Part shown: one piece after another, positions 9,506-17,868 of the stretch | Numbering within the stretch: the first letter of the stretch is position 1 | How the letters are laid out: each line of letters starts with the position of its first letter | Assembly (NCBI GenBank): GCA_963823675.1 | Contig: CAWGMT010000009.1 | Coordinates: 682,001-746,000 of the forward strand | Direction of reading: 5' to 3' | Source: CAWGMT01 sp963823675 | GTDB lineage: Bacteria; Planctomycetota; Planctomycetia; Isosphaerales; Isosphaeraceae | Length of the DNA: 64,000 nucleotides | Translations under genes and position numbers: made by a program | Notes under the pieces: generated by a model | Told to the model about the DNA's origin: nothing | The model's database searches: none | The model's input: only the letters and a program-made list of their open reading frames with translations

Positions 9506-12500
9506 ATGTCAATCGCCTTCAAGGACGCAACCGAGCTGAACAGCGCGGAATGGGCATCGCGGGAGCAGGTCATTCGTCGGTTCGAGGATGCTTGGCGGCA
9601 CGGATCGCGGCCGATCCTCGAAGACTACTTGCCCGCGAGCGAACGCGATCGCCGGACAGTCCTGCTGGAGCTCGTGCATACCGAGTTGGAGTATCGCCTC
9701 AAGGACGGTGCGCCGGCGCGGGTCGAGGAGTACCTGGTCCGCTTCCCCGAGCTGACGAGCGAACCTGAGGCCGCGTTGGAGCTGATCACAGCCGAGCTCG
9801 AGCTGCGGAGGCGCCGCGAGCCGGGCCTGATGCTCGACGAGTTCCTGGTCCGCTTCCCTCGATACCAACGGGAATTGTTGTCCATGCGGCGGCGAATGCA
9901 CGAAACCGGCGCGACACCCCCGCTCCGCAGGATTTGCCCCCAATGCCATGAACCGCTCGACGTGTTCGGCGACGCGGCCCGGGAGTCCGTTGCCTGCCCA
10001 TCGTGCGGCGCGACGATTCGCCTCGATCTGGGGCGCCTCGCATCCCGATCGCAAGTTCAGTCGCGCCTGGGCAAGTACGAGCTCCAGGAGGAGCTTGGCC
10101 GGGGCGCGTTCGGAGTCGTCTATCGCGCCCGCGACACGGACCTCGATCGCACCGTTGCCTTGAAAGTCCCCCGGGCAGGCCGCCTGGCGACGGACGAGGA
10201 GGTGGACCGGTTCCTCCGCGAGGCCCGCAGCGCAGCCCAGTTGGATCACCCACACATCGTGGCGATCCACGACTTCGGCCGCGCCGGTGAGACCTGCTAC
10301 CTGGCCTGCGCGTTCGTGCCGGGGACGACCCTGGCCCAGAGCATGGCGGCCGGCCGGCTCCCCTTCCGCGAGACCGCCGTGCTGGTCGCCCGGGTGGCCG
10401 AGGCCCTGCACTACGCGCACCGCCAAGGTGTGGTCCACCGCGACGTCAAGCCAGCAAATATCCTGCTCGACCGCCAGGCAGAGCCGCACCTGACGGATTT
10501 CGGCCTGGCCAAGCGGGAGGCGGGGGAAATCACGCTGACCCTCGACGGCGAGGCGCTGGGGACCCCGGCGTACATGTCGCCCGAGCAGGCGCGGGGTGAG
10601 TCGCACCGGGTTGACGGCCGCAGTGATATCTACAGTCTCGGGGTCGTCCTCTACCAGATGCTGACCGGCGAGCTTCCGTTCCGGGGCAATCCGAGGATGG
10701 TTCAGAAGCAGGTGCTCGAGGCGGAGCCGCAATCGCCGCGGCGGCTCAACGACCGCATCCCGCGCGACCTGGCGACGATCTGCCTGAAATGCCTGGAGAA
10801 GGAGCCTGCCCGGCGGTACGCCTCGGCCGACACATTCGCCGACGACCTGCGGCGGTTCTGGAATGGGGAACCGATCCTCGCCCGGCCGGTCGGATGGATG
10901 GAGCGGGCGGGGCGATGGTGCCGCCGCAAGCCGCTGGTGGCGAGCTTGTTGGCTGCGCTGACGCTGGCGGTCTTCGCCGGCTTCGCCGGCGTGACGTGGC
11001 AGTGGCTCAGGACCCGGCGGGAATGGACGCGGGCCGAGGCGAATTTCCACCTGGCCCGCGGGGAGTGGAATCGGGCCGAGGCGAACTTCCGTCTGGCGCG
11101 CCAGGCCGTGGACGACTATTTCAATCGGGTGAGTCAGAACAAACTGCTGGACGTGCCGGGCATGCAGCCGTTGCGGAAGGAGCTGCTGGAGACCGCGCTT
11201 GAATACTACCAGGGCTTCGTGAAGGAGCGGGCCGATGACCGCGCGCTTCAGGCCGAGCTGGCCGATGCCTACTTCAAGATGGGGTTTATCAATGACGAGA
11301 TCGGGTCGAAGGCGGAGGCCCTCTCGGCCTACCAGATGGCACTGGCTACCTACCAGAAACTGGCCGGCGAGCACCCCGATGACCCCGAGCTCCGGCGCCT
11401 GCTGGCCAGGACCTACCATAATCTGGGCTACCATTACCGCTCGGTCGGCCAGATCGCCGGTGCACTCCGCTCCCTTCAACAGGCGGTCGAAACCCACGGG
11501 GAGCTCGCCCGCGAGCATCCGGAAAACACCGAGATCCAAACCAGGCTGGCGGCGAGTCACCACAATCTCGGTGTCCTGCACTTCCAGACCGGCCATCCGG
11601 CCGAGGCGCTGGGCTCGGTGCAACGGGCCACCGCAATCCTCGAGGAGCTTATCCGCGCCGGCTCAGCCGTGGCGCAGACCCGGGGTGACCTGGCGCAATT
11701 CTACATCACCATAGGTGCCGTGCGGAGCGAGACCGGCCATCCGTCCGAGGCGCGTGGCCCCTGGCAGCGGGCCGTCGAAATCCTCAAGGGACTCACCCGC
11801 GATCACCCCAATGTACGCGATTTCCGGCGCGATCTGGCCGGGAGCATCATGAACATCGGCAGCCTGGAGCTCGATGCCAATCATCCGGCCGAGGCAATCC
11901 GCCATTTCGGGGACGCCCTTCACATCCAGGAGAAGCTCCACTCCGAAGACCCGGCCGTCCTCGATTTTCAGCGGGACCTGGGCCAGACCTACACCATGCT
12001 CGGATCCGCCTATACCACGATGGGCCGGCCGGCCGAGGCGCTCCACCCCCTGGAGCAGGCCCGCGATCTGCGGGCGAAGCTCGTCCGTAGCGACCCGGCG
12101 GCCCTTGACTATCAGAGCGAACTCGGATCGACACTGCACGAGTTCGGCGGCGCCCTGGCCGGGCTGGGACGACGTCCGGAGGCCCTGGCGGCATTTCAAC
12201 AAGCGATCCACCTGCAGCGCGGGGCCATGGTGAAGGCTCCGCTCGTGGTCCAGTATCGGAATTATCTCGGTAACCACTACAAGGAGCTCGCCGCGCTCGA
12301 GCGAAGCTCGGGCCATCCCGCGGAGGCGGCGACGGCGGTTCTGGAACGGCGCGAGCTCTGGCCCAACGACCCCGCCGAACTCTTCAGCGCCGCGCGCGAT
12401 CTCGCCCTTTGCATGCCACTGGTCGGCAACGACGCGAGGGGCCTGACCGCCGCGCAGCAAGCCGAACGCCGGAAGTATGCCGACCTGGCCATCGACACAC

Positions 12501-12640
12501 TGCGACAAGCGATCGTGACGGGGTTCAAGGACGCCGAGCGCCTCCGCAGTGATCCTGACCTCGACCGGCTCCGCTCGCGACAGGACTTCCAGCTCATCGT
12601 TGGGGATCTAACCTTCCCAAGCAACCCGTTCGCGCGGTGA
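9506..12640 (+). CDS. Membrane Ser/Thr protein kinase with zinc-ribbon and C-terminal TPR repeats
   Basis: The 1044-residue product starts after a strong GGAGGGA site. Residues about 150-175 form a two-CxxC zinc ribbon (CPQCHEP...CPSCGAT). The kinase domain covers about 190-460: glycine loop ELGRGAFGVVYRA, VALKV lysine, HRDVKPANI catalytic loop, DFGLAK, and MSPEQ activation segment. One hydrophobic segment lies at about 475-497, so the kinase is cytoplasmic and the roughly 540-residue TPR tail lies on the other side of the membrane. The tail has repeated A-x-Y/L...A...Y helices such as NLGYHYRSVGQIAGAL. It follows the ECF sigma gene and probably acts with it. All catalytic residues are present. 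Confidence 0.94.
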   Translation: MSIAFKDATELNSAEWASREQVIRRFEDAWRHGSRPILEDYLPASERDRRTVLLELVHTELEYRLKDGAPARVEEYLVRFPELTSEPEAALELITAELELRRRREPGLMLDEFLVRFPRYQRELLSMRRRMHETGATPPLRRICPQCHEPLDVFGDAARESVACPSCGATIRLDLGRLASRSQVQSRLGKYELQEELGRGAFGVVYRARDTDLDRTVALKVPRAGRLATDEEVDRFLREARSAAQLDHPHIVAIHDFGRAGETCYLACAFVPGTTLAQSMAAGRLPFRETAVLVARVAEALHYAHRQGVVHRDVKPANILLDRQAEPHLTDFGLAKREAGEITLTLDGEALGTPAYMSPEQARGESHRVDGRSDIYSLGVVLYQMLTGELPFRGNPRMVQKQVLEAEPQSPRRLNDRIPRDLATICLKCLEKEPARRYASADTFADDLRRFWNGEPILARPVGWMERAGRWCRRKPLVASLLAALTLAVFAGFAGVTWQWLRTRREWTRAEANFHLARGEWNRAEANFRLARQAVDDYFNRVSQNKLLDVPGMQPLRKELLETALEYYQGFVKERADDRALQAELADAYFKMGFINDEIGSKAEALSAYQMALATYQKLAGEHPDDPELRRLLARTYHNLGYHYRSVGQIAGALRSLQQAVETHGELAREHPENTEIQTRLAASHHNLGVLHFQTGHPAEALGSVQRATAILEELIRAGSAVAQTRGDLAQFYITIGAVRSETGHPSEARGPWQRAVEILKGLTRDHPNVRDFRRDLAGSIMNIGSLELDANHPAEAIRHFGDALHIQEKLHSEDPAVLDFQRDLGQTYTMLGSAYTTMGRPAEALHPLEQARDLRAKLVRSDPAALDYQSELGSTLHEFGGALAGLGRRPEALAAFQQAIHLQRGAMVKAPLVVQYRNYLGNHYKELAALERSSGHPAEAATAVLERRELWPNDPAELFSAARDLALCMPLVGNDARGLTAAQQAERRKYADLAIDTLRQAIVTGFKDAERLRSDPDLDRLRSRQDFQLIVGDLTFPSNPFAR

Positions 12641-12780
12641 GATGGCACGGGCGCGTCGCGTGGTAAGGGCACTGGGTCTTGGCGCTTCGCTGTGACAGAC
12701 CTTGGCGCTTGGTGACAGACCGTGGCGATTCGCGAGGTCAAGCTTGGTTTTTGGTTTACAACCCGGAAGGGTACCACTTT

Positions 12781-12924
12781 GAAGACCATCGCGCCGAGCG
12801 TGATGACTACCTCTTGGAAGACCATCACGTGGAGCGTGATGACTACCTCTTGGAAGACCATCACGCGGAGCGTGATGACTACCTCTTGGAAGACCATCAC
12901 GCAGAGCGTGATGACTACCTCTTT
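12781..12924. repeat. Four tandem 36-bp units, each encoding a hairpin
   Basis: Units start at 12781, 12817, 12853 and 12889 with no spacer. Differences cluster in and beside the palindrome. Each unit holds CATCACGC-GGA-GCGTGATG or a variant: the two arms are 8 bases with a 3-base loop. Units 3 and 4 are perfect; units 1 and 2 have changes that leave G-U pairs in RNA. On the minus strand a GTAG lies just 5' of the hairpin, as in REP elements. The array can be read as a 12-residue peptide repeat, but the surrounding frame looks non-genic. It lies between the TPR kinase and the toxin-antitoxin pair. Confidence 0.9.
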
Positions 12925-13049
12925 GAGCCCGGCATTCGGGTCACTTCAATCCCGAACAGGGGAGTGGCGAAGGCCCCAGTACGACTACGCGACGATGGGG
13001 CGTGAATGAGCGTTCCGTTCGACGGGACGCGCACGCCTTCGCCGCGGAC

Positions 13050-13352
13050 TTATCGACCGTGGCGATGGGGAAACATGGCAGATCGGGGCGTCCCTCCAGG
13101 CGATTGCGGCACTACTTCGACCTGCCGGTGCCATACCTCGGCGCGGGGAGTTTCGAGATCGCCTTTGATGCTCCGCGCACCGAGCCGGAATTGTTCTCGC
13201 AAGAAGCGGAATTGTTCGACGAAATGGGCAATCGATGTGCTGAGAACAGCGACAACCCAGTTGCCCCGATTCAATTCCTCAAGCGACACCACGACCGCAG
13301 GGCGGATGCCCGCATCAACGTTGGCCAGAGAGATCGCGCCGGGTCTGATCAT
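13050..13352 (-). CDS. MazF/PemK-like toxin with an aberrant C-terminus
   Basis: The first 45 residues (MIRPGAISLANVDAGIRPAV, VVVSLEELNRGNWVVAVLST) match the N-terminal half of PemK/MazF mRNA endoribonucleases, which cut mRNA in growth arrest. The ATG overlaps the stop of the upstream antitoxin gene (TGATG), showing a translationally coupled pair. Beyond residue about 48 the usual family core (LPNCVPFRAG-like, then the VAQ segment) is not visible and the remaining 50 residues are unlike the family. The gene is therefore probably truncated or fused to foreign sequence and may be inactive. The opposite strand at 13.09-13.24 kb may hold a fragment of another gene. Confidence 0.6.
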   Translation of the reverse strand: MIRPGAISLANVDAGIRPAVVVSLEELNRGNWVVAVLSTSIAHFVEQFRFLREQFRLGARSIKGDLETPRAEVWHRQVEVVPQSPGGTPRSAMFPHRHGR

Positions 13353-13576
13353 CAATACGCATTCTCTCTTGCCCACTCGGATCGCGCCTCGCGACCGAGC
13401 TTCGACCACGCGTTTCTTTCGCCACGGTCTTCTTCCCCCAGGAGCTCTCGCAATTGCCTGTACACGTCAGCCTTCAGGAGGACGTAGGCCGTGTTCGTTT
13501 GCGGGTCCGTGATCTCGACGGGCTGATCGCCTGCCAGCTCGACGGCTCGTCGTAATTCTGGCGTGAATGTCGTCAT
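13352..13576 (-). CDS. Antitoxin of a MazF-like toxin-antitoxin pair
   Basis: A 74-residue protein beginning MTTFTPELRRAVELAGDQPV. The start was chosen because AGGAGGA lies just before this ATG; an upstream in-frame ATG at 13687 lacks such a site. The phrase 'PVEITDPQTNTAYVLLKADVYRQL' style layout is typical of short planctomycete antitoxins paired with PemK-like toxins. The stop overlaps the toxin start by one base. It probably binds DNA and the toxin; no DNA-binding motif is certain by eye. Confidence 0.7.
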   Translation of the reverse strand: MTTFTPELRRAVELAGDQPVEITDPQTNTAYVLLKADVYRQLRELLGEEDRGERNAWSKLGREARSEWARENAY

Positions 13577-13830
13577 ACTTTCCTCCTGTCCGAGTTTTAG
13601 GCGTTTCCCAACGCTTTCCGGAAGCTGGCTTGTGCGTGGCTTCGCGGCGTCACCATCGGTTACTTGCGTGCCCTTTGTTGTCCTCAATAGGATTAGGTAA
13701 ACTTTTTGGAGAATCGTTCCTTTCCGTCCCGGGGCCGCTGGCCTTTAATAGAATTCGGAGTGCTGGAAGCCAAAGCATCGTGAGCAAAGGGTGAGGCGAG
13801 CCTGCCCACGGCTCTCCGGCGGAGGAAGAA

Positions 13831-14207
13831 ATGTAAAAGCGAAAACTCGGAAAGAGCGACCTGGAAGTCTCGGCCCTTGGGCTCGGCTGCATGGGGCTGA
13901 GCTTTGGCTACGGCCCGCCCGTGGACAAGCAGGAGGGCATCGCGCTGATCCGGACGGCCGTCGATCGCGGCGTCACGTTCTTCGACACCGCCGAGGTCTA
14001 CGGCCCGTTCACGAACGAGGAGCTGGTGGGCGAGGCCCTCGCCCCCTTCCGCGGGCAGGTGGTGATTGCCACCAAGTTCGGGTTCGACCTAGACCCGAAG
14101 CTCGACCCCCGCGGCATGAAGGGCCCGCCGGGCCTGAACGGCCGGCCGGAACACATCAAGGAGGCCGCCCTTGGCTCGCTCGAGCGGCTTAAGGTCGAGG
14201 CCATCGA
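13831..14207 (+). pseudogene. Aldo/keto reductase, N-terminal fragment with stop at codon 2
   Basis: Translation from 13837 gives KRKLGKSDLEVSALGLGCMG, then FDTAEVYGPFTNEELVGEAL and IATKFGFDLDPK, the N-terminal third of an aldo/keto reductase, with the catalytic Asp/Tyr region intact. The expected start ATG at 13831 has a good GGAGGAAGAA site but is followed at once by TAA, apparently a single change from an AAA codon. The match ends abruptly after 'RLKVEAID' near 14207, where an LFYQHR-type strand should follow. The next sequence is a signal peptide of a different protein, so the rest of the gene has been deleted. Confidence 0.8.
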
Positions 14208-14220
14208 CCGCGGTCTCGCT

Positions 14221-14723
14221 ATGCCGGACCGCCGCCACCTCCTGGCCGCGGGGCTGGGGTTGGCCGCGGCACCGTTGTTGACGCACGTCGCTTCAGGCGC
14301 CCCCCTATCTCAACATCCGGAGATCCAGATGGAAATCAAAAGGTGTGGCTCACAGCCTTCTAGAAAAGGATCGGCCGAGTGGTTCACCGGGACGGTCCGC
14401 ATCGACCCGCTTTTTACGGTACAGGCTCCGGCGCGCGGCCGGTGCCAGCGTCACGTTCGAGCCCGGCGCCCGGACGGCGTGGCACACCCACCCGCTGGGG
14501 CAGACCCTGATCATCACCGCGGGTTGCGGCTGGGCCCAGCGGGAGGGTGGGCCGGTCGAGGAAGTCCATCCCGGCGACGTGGTCTCGGTTCGCGCCGGGC
14601 GAGAAGCATTGGCACGGTGCCACGCCAACCACGGCCATGACGCATATCGCGATCCAGGAACAGCTCGACGGCAAGGTCGTCGATTGGCTCGAGCACGTGA
14701 GCGACGAACAGTACCACAAGTGA
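14221..14723 (+). pseudogene. Exported cupin-domain protein, two frameshifts
   Basis: The start MPDRRHLLAAGLGLAAAPLL reads as a twin-arginine-like or Sec signal. The cupin follows in pieces: VTFEPGARTAWHTHPLGQTL with the metal-binding HTH pattern, then PGEKHWHGATPTTAMTHIAI, ending DWLEHVSDEQYHK at the TGA at 14721. Frame changes are needed near 14440 and near 14598. Cupins of this type often sit beside aldo/keto reductases and SDRs in small carbonyl-metabolism operons, as here. It could be a working gene damaged only by indel errors in the assembly. Confidence 0.75.
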
Positions 14724-14843
14724 CTTCTCCGGGCGGCCTGCTGTTTGAAGTCTTCCATGATTGTAAAATCGGCCGTGAGAGGGACATGGTGATCCATCCA
14801 TTCCCGGAATCGCCTCGATCCTCTCAGGAACAGGAGCAAACCC

Positions 14844-15602
14844 ATGCCATCACAGGACAATGTCGCATTCATCACCGGAGCCAACAAGGGGATCGGTTTC
14901 GAGACGGCCCGGGGGCTTGGAGAGTTGGGCATCGCCGTCGTCATCGGCAGCCGCGACCTGGCCAGAGGCCGCGCCGCCGCAGATCGGCTTCGCGCAGATG
15001 GGATTGAAAAGGTCGAGGCCGTCCGGTTCGACGTGGTCAGGCCGAAGGACCACCGGGCGATCGCCCGGCACCTCGAGACGCGCTACGGCAAGCTCGACAT
15101 CCTCGTGAATAACGCGGGCGTGATGCTCGACAACGCCGAATTCGAGGGAGAAGGCGGGTTCAACACGACGTCCACGGTGACGCCCGATGTGCTCCGTCAG
15201 ACGTTCGAGACGAACTTCTTTGCCGTGGTCGCGCTCACGCAGGCGCTTCTGCCGCTGATCCGCAAATCGGCGGCGGGGCGCATCGTCAACCTCTCGAGCA
15301 TTCTCGGGTCGCTCACGCTCCACTCCGACCCGTCATCGCCCATCTACGCCAGGAAGAGTTTCGCCTACGACGCGTCGAAGGCGGCACTCAACGCGTTCAC
15401 CGTCCACCTGGCCCACGAGCTGCGCGCGACGCCGATCAAGGTGAATTCGGCCCATCCCGGCTGGGTGAAGACCGACATGGGCGGCCCGGCCGCGCCGATG
15501 GAACTCTCCGAGGGATGCAAGACGAGCATCCAGTTGGCGACCTTGCCCGACGACGGCCCTACCGGCGGGTTTTTCCACCTCGGTAAGCGGGTGCCCTGGT
15601 GA
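14844..15602 (+). CDS. Short-chain dehydrogenase/reductase (SDR)
   Basis: A 252-residue classical SDR. It has the TGANKGIGF dinucleotide loop near residue 12, NNAGVM near 88, the catalytic Ser in IVNLSSILGS and the YDASKAAL Tyr-Lys pair. The tail HPGWVKTDMGG and the ending GKRVPW resemble carbonyl reductases acting on aldehydes or quinones with NADPH. The insert between NNAG and the Ser region is typical of plant-like carbonyl reductases. AGGAG lies about 7 bases before the ATG. It is the only intact member of the reductase-cupin-SDR group. Confidence 0.92.
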   Translation: MPSQDNVAFITGANKGIGFETARGLGELGIAVVIGSRDLARGRAAADRLRADGIEKVEAVRFDVVRPKDHRAIARHLETRYGKLDILVNNAGVMLDNAEFEGEGGFNTTSTVTPDVLRQTFETNFFAVVALTQALLPLIRKSAAGRIVNLSSILGSLTLHSDPSSPIYARKSFAYDASKAALNAFTVHLAHELRATPIKVNSAHPGWVKTDMGGPAAPMELSEGCKTSIQLATLPDDGPTGGFFHLGKRVPW

Positions 15603-15640
15603 GCCGAACCCCGTCAGGTTCTGTGTCGCGGATATCCGCG

Positions 15641-15765
15641 CGCGATGCGCGCATCCGGGGATCGCCGGGCGGAGCCGGCTCCTACAAGTTGTCGACCGAC
15701 CAAGGTATTTCTGTAGGAGGGGGCTCTGTCCCCCGATCCCTTGGTGGCGGCTATACCGCATTGGG
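15641..15765. repeat. Dispersed palindromic repeat, family A, copy 1
   Basis: Two arms related by inversion, GATCGCCGGGCGGAGCCGGC-TCCTACA and TGTAGGAG-GGGGCTCTGTCC-CCCGATC, flank a short centre. The 5' part carries a GATGCGCGCATC palindrome and the 3' part ends in a GGCGGCTATACCGC stretch. The same structure recurs at 24147-24292 and, inverted, at 51254-51405, with a half copy at 17785-17853. All copies sit between genes. Confidence 0.85.
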
Positions 15766-15840
15766 TCGGTGTTGTTGACGGAGTAACTACGATGTGGCCA
15801 CGATCGGCGATTTGCGACGGTAAGTAACTAATCAACCATT

Positions 15841-16029
15841 TTACAGTTGTTCTGGCCAGCGATACGCGAAAAGCACGTGCCGATCTCCCAACCATGGCAC
15901 GCGCGCGAGCTCACGGTCCAGGGCCGCTTGACGTAGAGTCGGATTCTGCCCGCGACGCGCGAGGGTGATTCTGATCCGGTCCTCGAGGATCAGTTGGATT
16001 GAAGCGAGGGATTCACCGCCAAGACGCAA
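15841..16029 (-). other. Short open frame of unknown status
   Basis: A 62-residue frame ends ...RVPWLGDRHVLFAYRWPEQL. It looks more protein-like than random frames here, but I recognise no family and there is no clear ribosome binding site. It may be the C-terminal remnant of a larger gene. An AAGACGCAAAGGGCGCTAAG stretch just upstream resembles a common intergenic repeat. Confidence 0.2.
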
Positions 16030-16221
16030 AGGGCGCTAAGACGGTTGACCAACCGGCTCATAACCCATCGACCATCCGCTTGATGCCGTCCTTGTCAAAG
16101 GGACGTTCCAGTTGATTCATGCGCCAGGCATGCCTGATACGTCGATTCCAGCAGGCCCGGCCCCCGGGCGCGGTGCACCTTGAGCATGGTGTCCACCACC
16201 TGCTCGGCAGTCGGCGCGAGC

Positions 16222-16779
16222 TCAAGAAAAGATCCAATCCACCGCAACGCTCCAACCAGGGACTGCTGGCTCCGCCTCGGCCGTGTCGCCGCGCCGATAG
16301 CTCACGGCATGCTCGGGATCGCCTGCGCGGTAGACGTGAACGCACTCCGCAATTGGGTCCACGTCCCAGACGACTACGGTTCCTGCTTGGAAATAATCAG
16401 CGCGTTTGTCCGCCATTTCCGCTTCTGCGGCCGGCCCAAAGTCGCTTCCACTGCGGACCTCGACGGCACAAGTCGGAGCGCCTTCAATGAACCGCATCGG
16501 ATCGGTCGGAAACGGCCCCTTGTGCCACGAGGCGTCCGGCGCGAACGACTCACGGCCCGACGGCAAGAGCGGGACCGCGTAACCGACGTTATCGGGAAAC
16601 GCCTCGCCGCCATTCTGCTGGGAATAATCGTCCAGACTTCGGTAGATACGCCCTCCCACTCGCCCCGGTTTTCGCCCCGTTGACATGAGATGCACGATCC
16701 TTCCCCCGATCAGCTCCGCTTTCTCTGGAGTTCGGTACAGGTCATCGAGCGTGGCTCTTTTCTGCGCAACCGTGGCCAT
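16222..16779 (-). CDS. Uma2-family putative endonuclease
   Basis: The 185-residue product has the Uma2 (DUF820) restriction-endonuclease-like fold. The N-terminal helix reads TLDDLYRTPEKAELIGGRIV. The PD-(D/E)xK-type residues appear as FAPDASW, the Glu in CAVEVRSGSD, and KRADYFQAGT followed by VVWDVDP. The family is abundant in cyanobacteria and planctomycetes and its substrate is unknown; a link to mobile DNA has been proposed. A perfect TATAAT lies at 16819-16824 on the minus strand, about 40 bases upstream of the ATG. Confidence 0.88.
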   Translation of the reverse strand: MATVAQKRATLDDLYRTPEKAELIGGRIVHLMSTGRKPGRVGGRIYRSLDDYSQQNGGEAFPDNVGYAVPLLPSGRESFAPDASWHKGPFPTDPMRFIEGAPTCAVEVRSGSDFGPAAEAEMADKRADYFQAGTVVVWDVDPIAECVHVYRAGDPEHAVSYRRGDTAEAEPAVPGWSVAVDWIFS

Positions 16780-16800
16780 GGTTCAGGTCCTCGCGCTTGA

Positions 16801-16838
16801 GAGGAATCTCGCGCTTGAATTATAACTTGCGGACGACG
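16801..16838 (-). promoter_or_regulatory. Duplicated 38-bp segment with TATAAT, copy 1
   Basis: This segment is repeated with one mismatch at 20417-20454, 3.6 kb away and in the same orientation. Read on the minus strand it holds TATAAT (16819-16824) placed suitably for the Uma2 gene. No clear TTGACA lies 16-18 bases upstream. The second copy lies upstream of the GH127 gene, also on the minus strand, so a duplicated promoter is a reasonable reading. Confidence 0.55.
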
Positions 16839-17037
16839 ATTTCCCAGGCCGGAACGCAAGTCCCGTCGCCAGGCCGTGTTCCATGATCGGCACGAGATCG
16901 CCGTCGAAGCCTCGGTTGAGTCAAGTCGAACCCCTGAGCTCACGAGGCGTGGCGTCCCCGGAGCTCCATCGGAACCGAAGCCAGCGGCGGAGAAACCATG
17001 GCGGTGTTCGGGTACAATGTCGGAGGGAGAAATTGCC

Positions 17038-17783
17038 ATGCCGATTCACGACTGGACTCGGGTTCGCGCCAACCGATTTCACCATTTTCATCAAACGTGG
17101 ACCGCCAACCTGGCTGCGGCATTGAACTCTGGGCGGCTCCCTCCCGGATTCTTCGCGCTGGCCGAGCAGATCACGGGCGGACCGGAAGCGGACGTCGTTA
17201 CCCTGGAGCTGACCCCACCGGCAGGAACCTCCTCGCTGTCGGGAATGTCGGTTGCCGTCGCTCCACCCGACGCGCGTTTCGTCATCCGTTCGGAGGCCGC
17301 CAATTACGCCCGAAAGGCCGACCGGATCTCGATTCGTCATCCCGACGGGGCGATGGTTGCCGTTATCGAGATTGTCTCACCTGGCAACAAGGATAGCCGC
17401 CATGCCATTCGGGCCTTCGCGCGGAAGGCGGTCGAGTTTCTCCAGGCCGGAATTCATCTGCTGATCGTGGACTTGTTCCCGCCCAATCGCCGGAACCCCC
17501 AGGGGATCCACAAGGTGATCTGGGACCGTCTGCGCGACGAGCCCTTCGTGCTTCCGCCGGACAAGCCGCTGACACTGGCGGCGTACGCGGCGGGATCCGA
17601 GATCGTCGCCTATGTCGAGCCGGTCGCCGTCGGCGACACCTACCGGATCGACCCATTTTTCTCACCCCCGATTACTATGTGAACTGTCCCCTCGAAGCGA
17701 CGTACGAGGCCGCCTGGAGCGTTTTCCCGGCAGTACTCAAGGCGCCGCTGGAACGACCTGGGACAGCGCCGGAAACAGCGTAG
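17038..17783 (+). CDS. DUF4058 family protein, frameshifted near its C-terminus
   Basis: The start MPIHDWTRVRANRFHHFHQT is the family hallmark and is preceded by GGAGGGAG. The core contains VIEIVSPGNKDSRHA and HLLIVDLFPPNRRNPQGIHK, typical of DUF4058 (unknown function, sometimes compared with nuclease folds). The reading frame stops at 17682 after 214 residues. The missing family tail (PDYYVNCPLEATYEAAWSV...) is present in another frame and ends at the TAG at 17781. One lost T in the T-run at 17654-17658 explains the break. Total length if joined is about 248 residues, normal for the family. Confidence 0.85.
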
Positions 17784-17784
17784 A

Positions 17785-17853
17785 TTCTTTCTCGAAGAGA
17801 TCTCCGCACGATGGGCGCATCTTGGGATCGCCGGACAGAGCCGGCTCCTACAT
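17785..17853. repeat. Dispersed palindromic repeat, family A, half copy
   Basis: The sequence ATGGGCGCATCTTGGGATCG followed by CCGGACAGAGCCGGCTCCTA matches the left half of the family A element seen at 24147-24292. The right arm is missing. It sits in the 85 bases between the DUF4058 gene and the convergent GH127 gene, where it could act in transcript ending. Confidence 0.75.
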
Positions 17854-17868
17854 TACCGGGAAGCTCGC

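Noticed and set aside
9509..11623. Long open frame (704 codons) on the minus strand
   Set aside because: Antisense of the TPR kinase, which has all kinase motifs.
12781..12924. CRISPR array
   Set aside because: The 36-bp units follow each other without spacers and no cas gene is near.
12679..13005. Gene encoding a 12-residue repeat protein across the tandem array
   Set aside because: The frame exists only because 36 is a multiple of three; flanking residues look random and there is no good ribosome binding site. Open frames also exist on the other strand.
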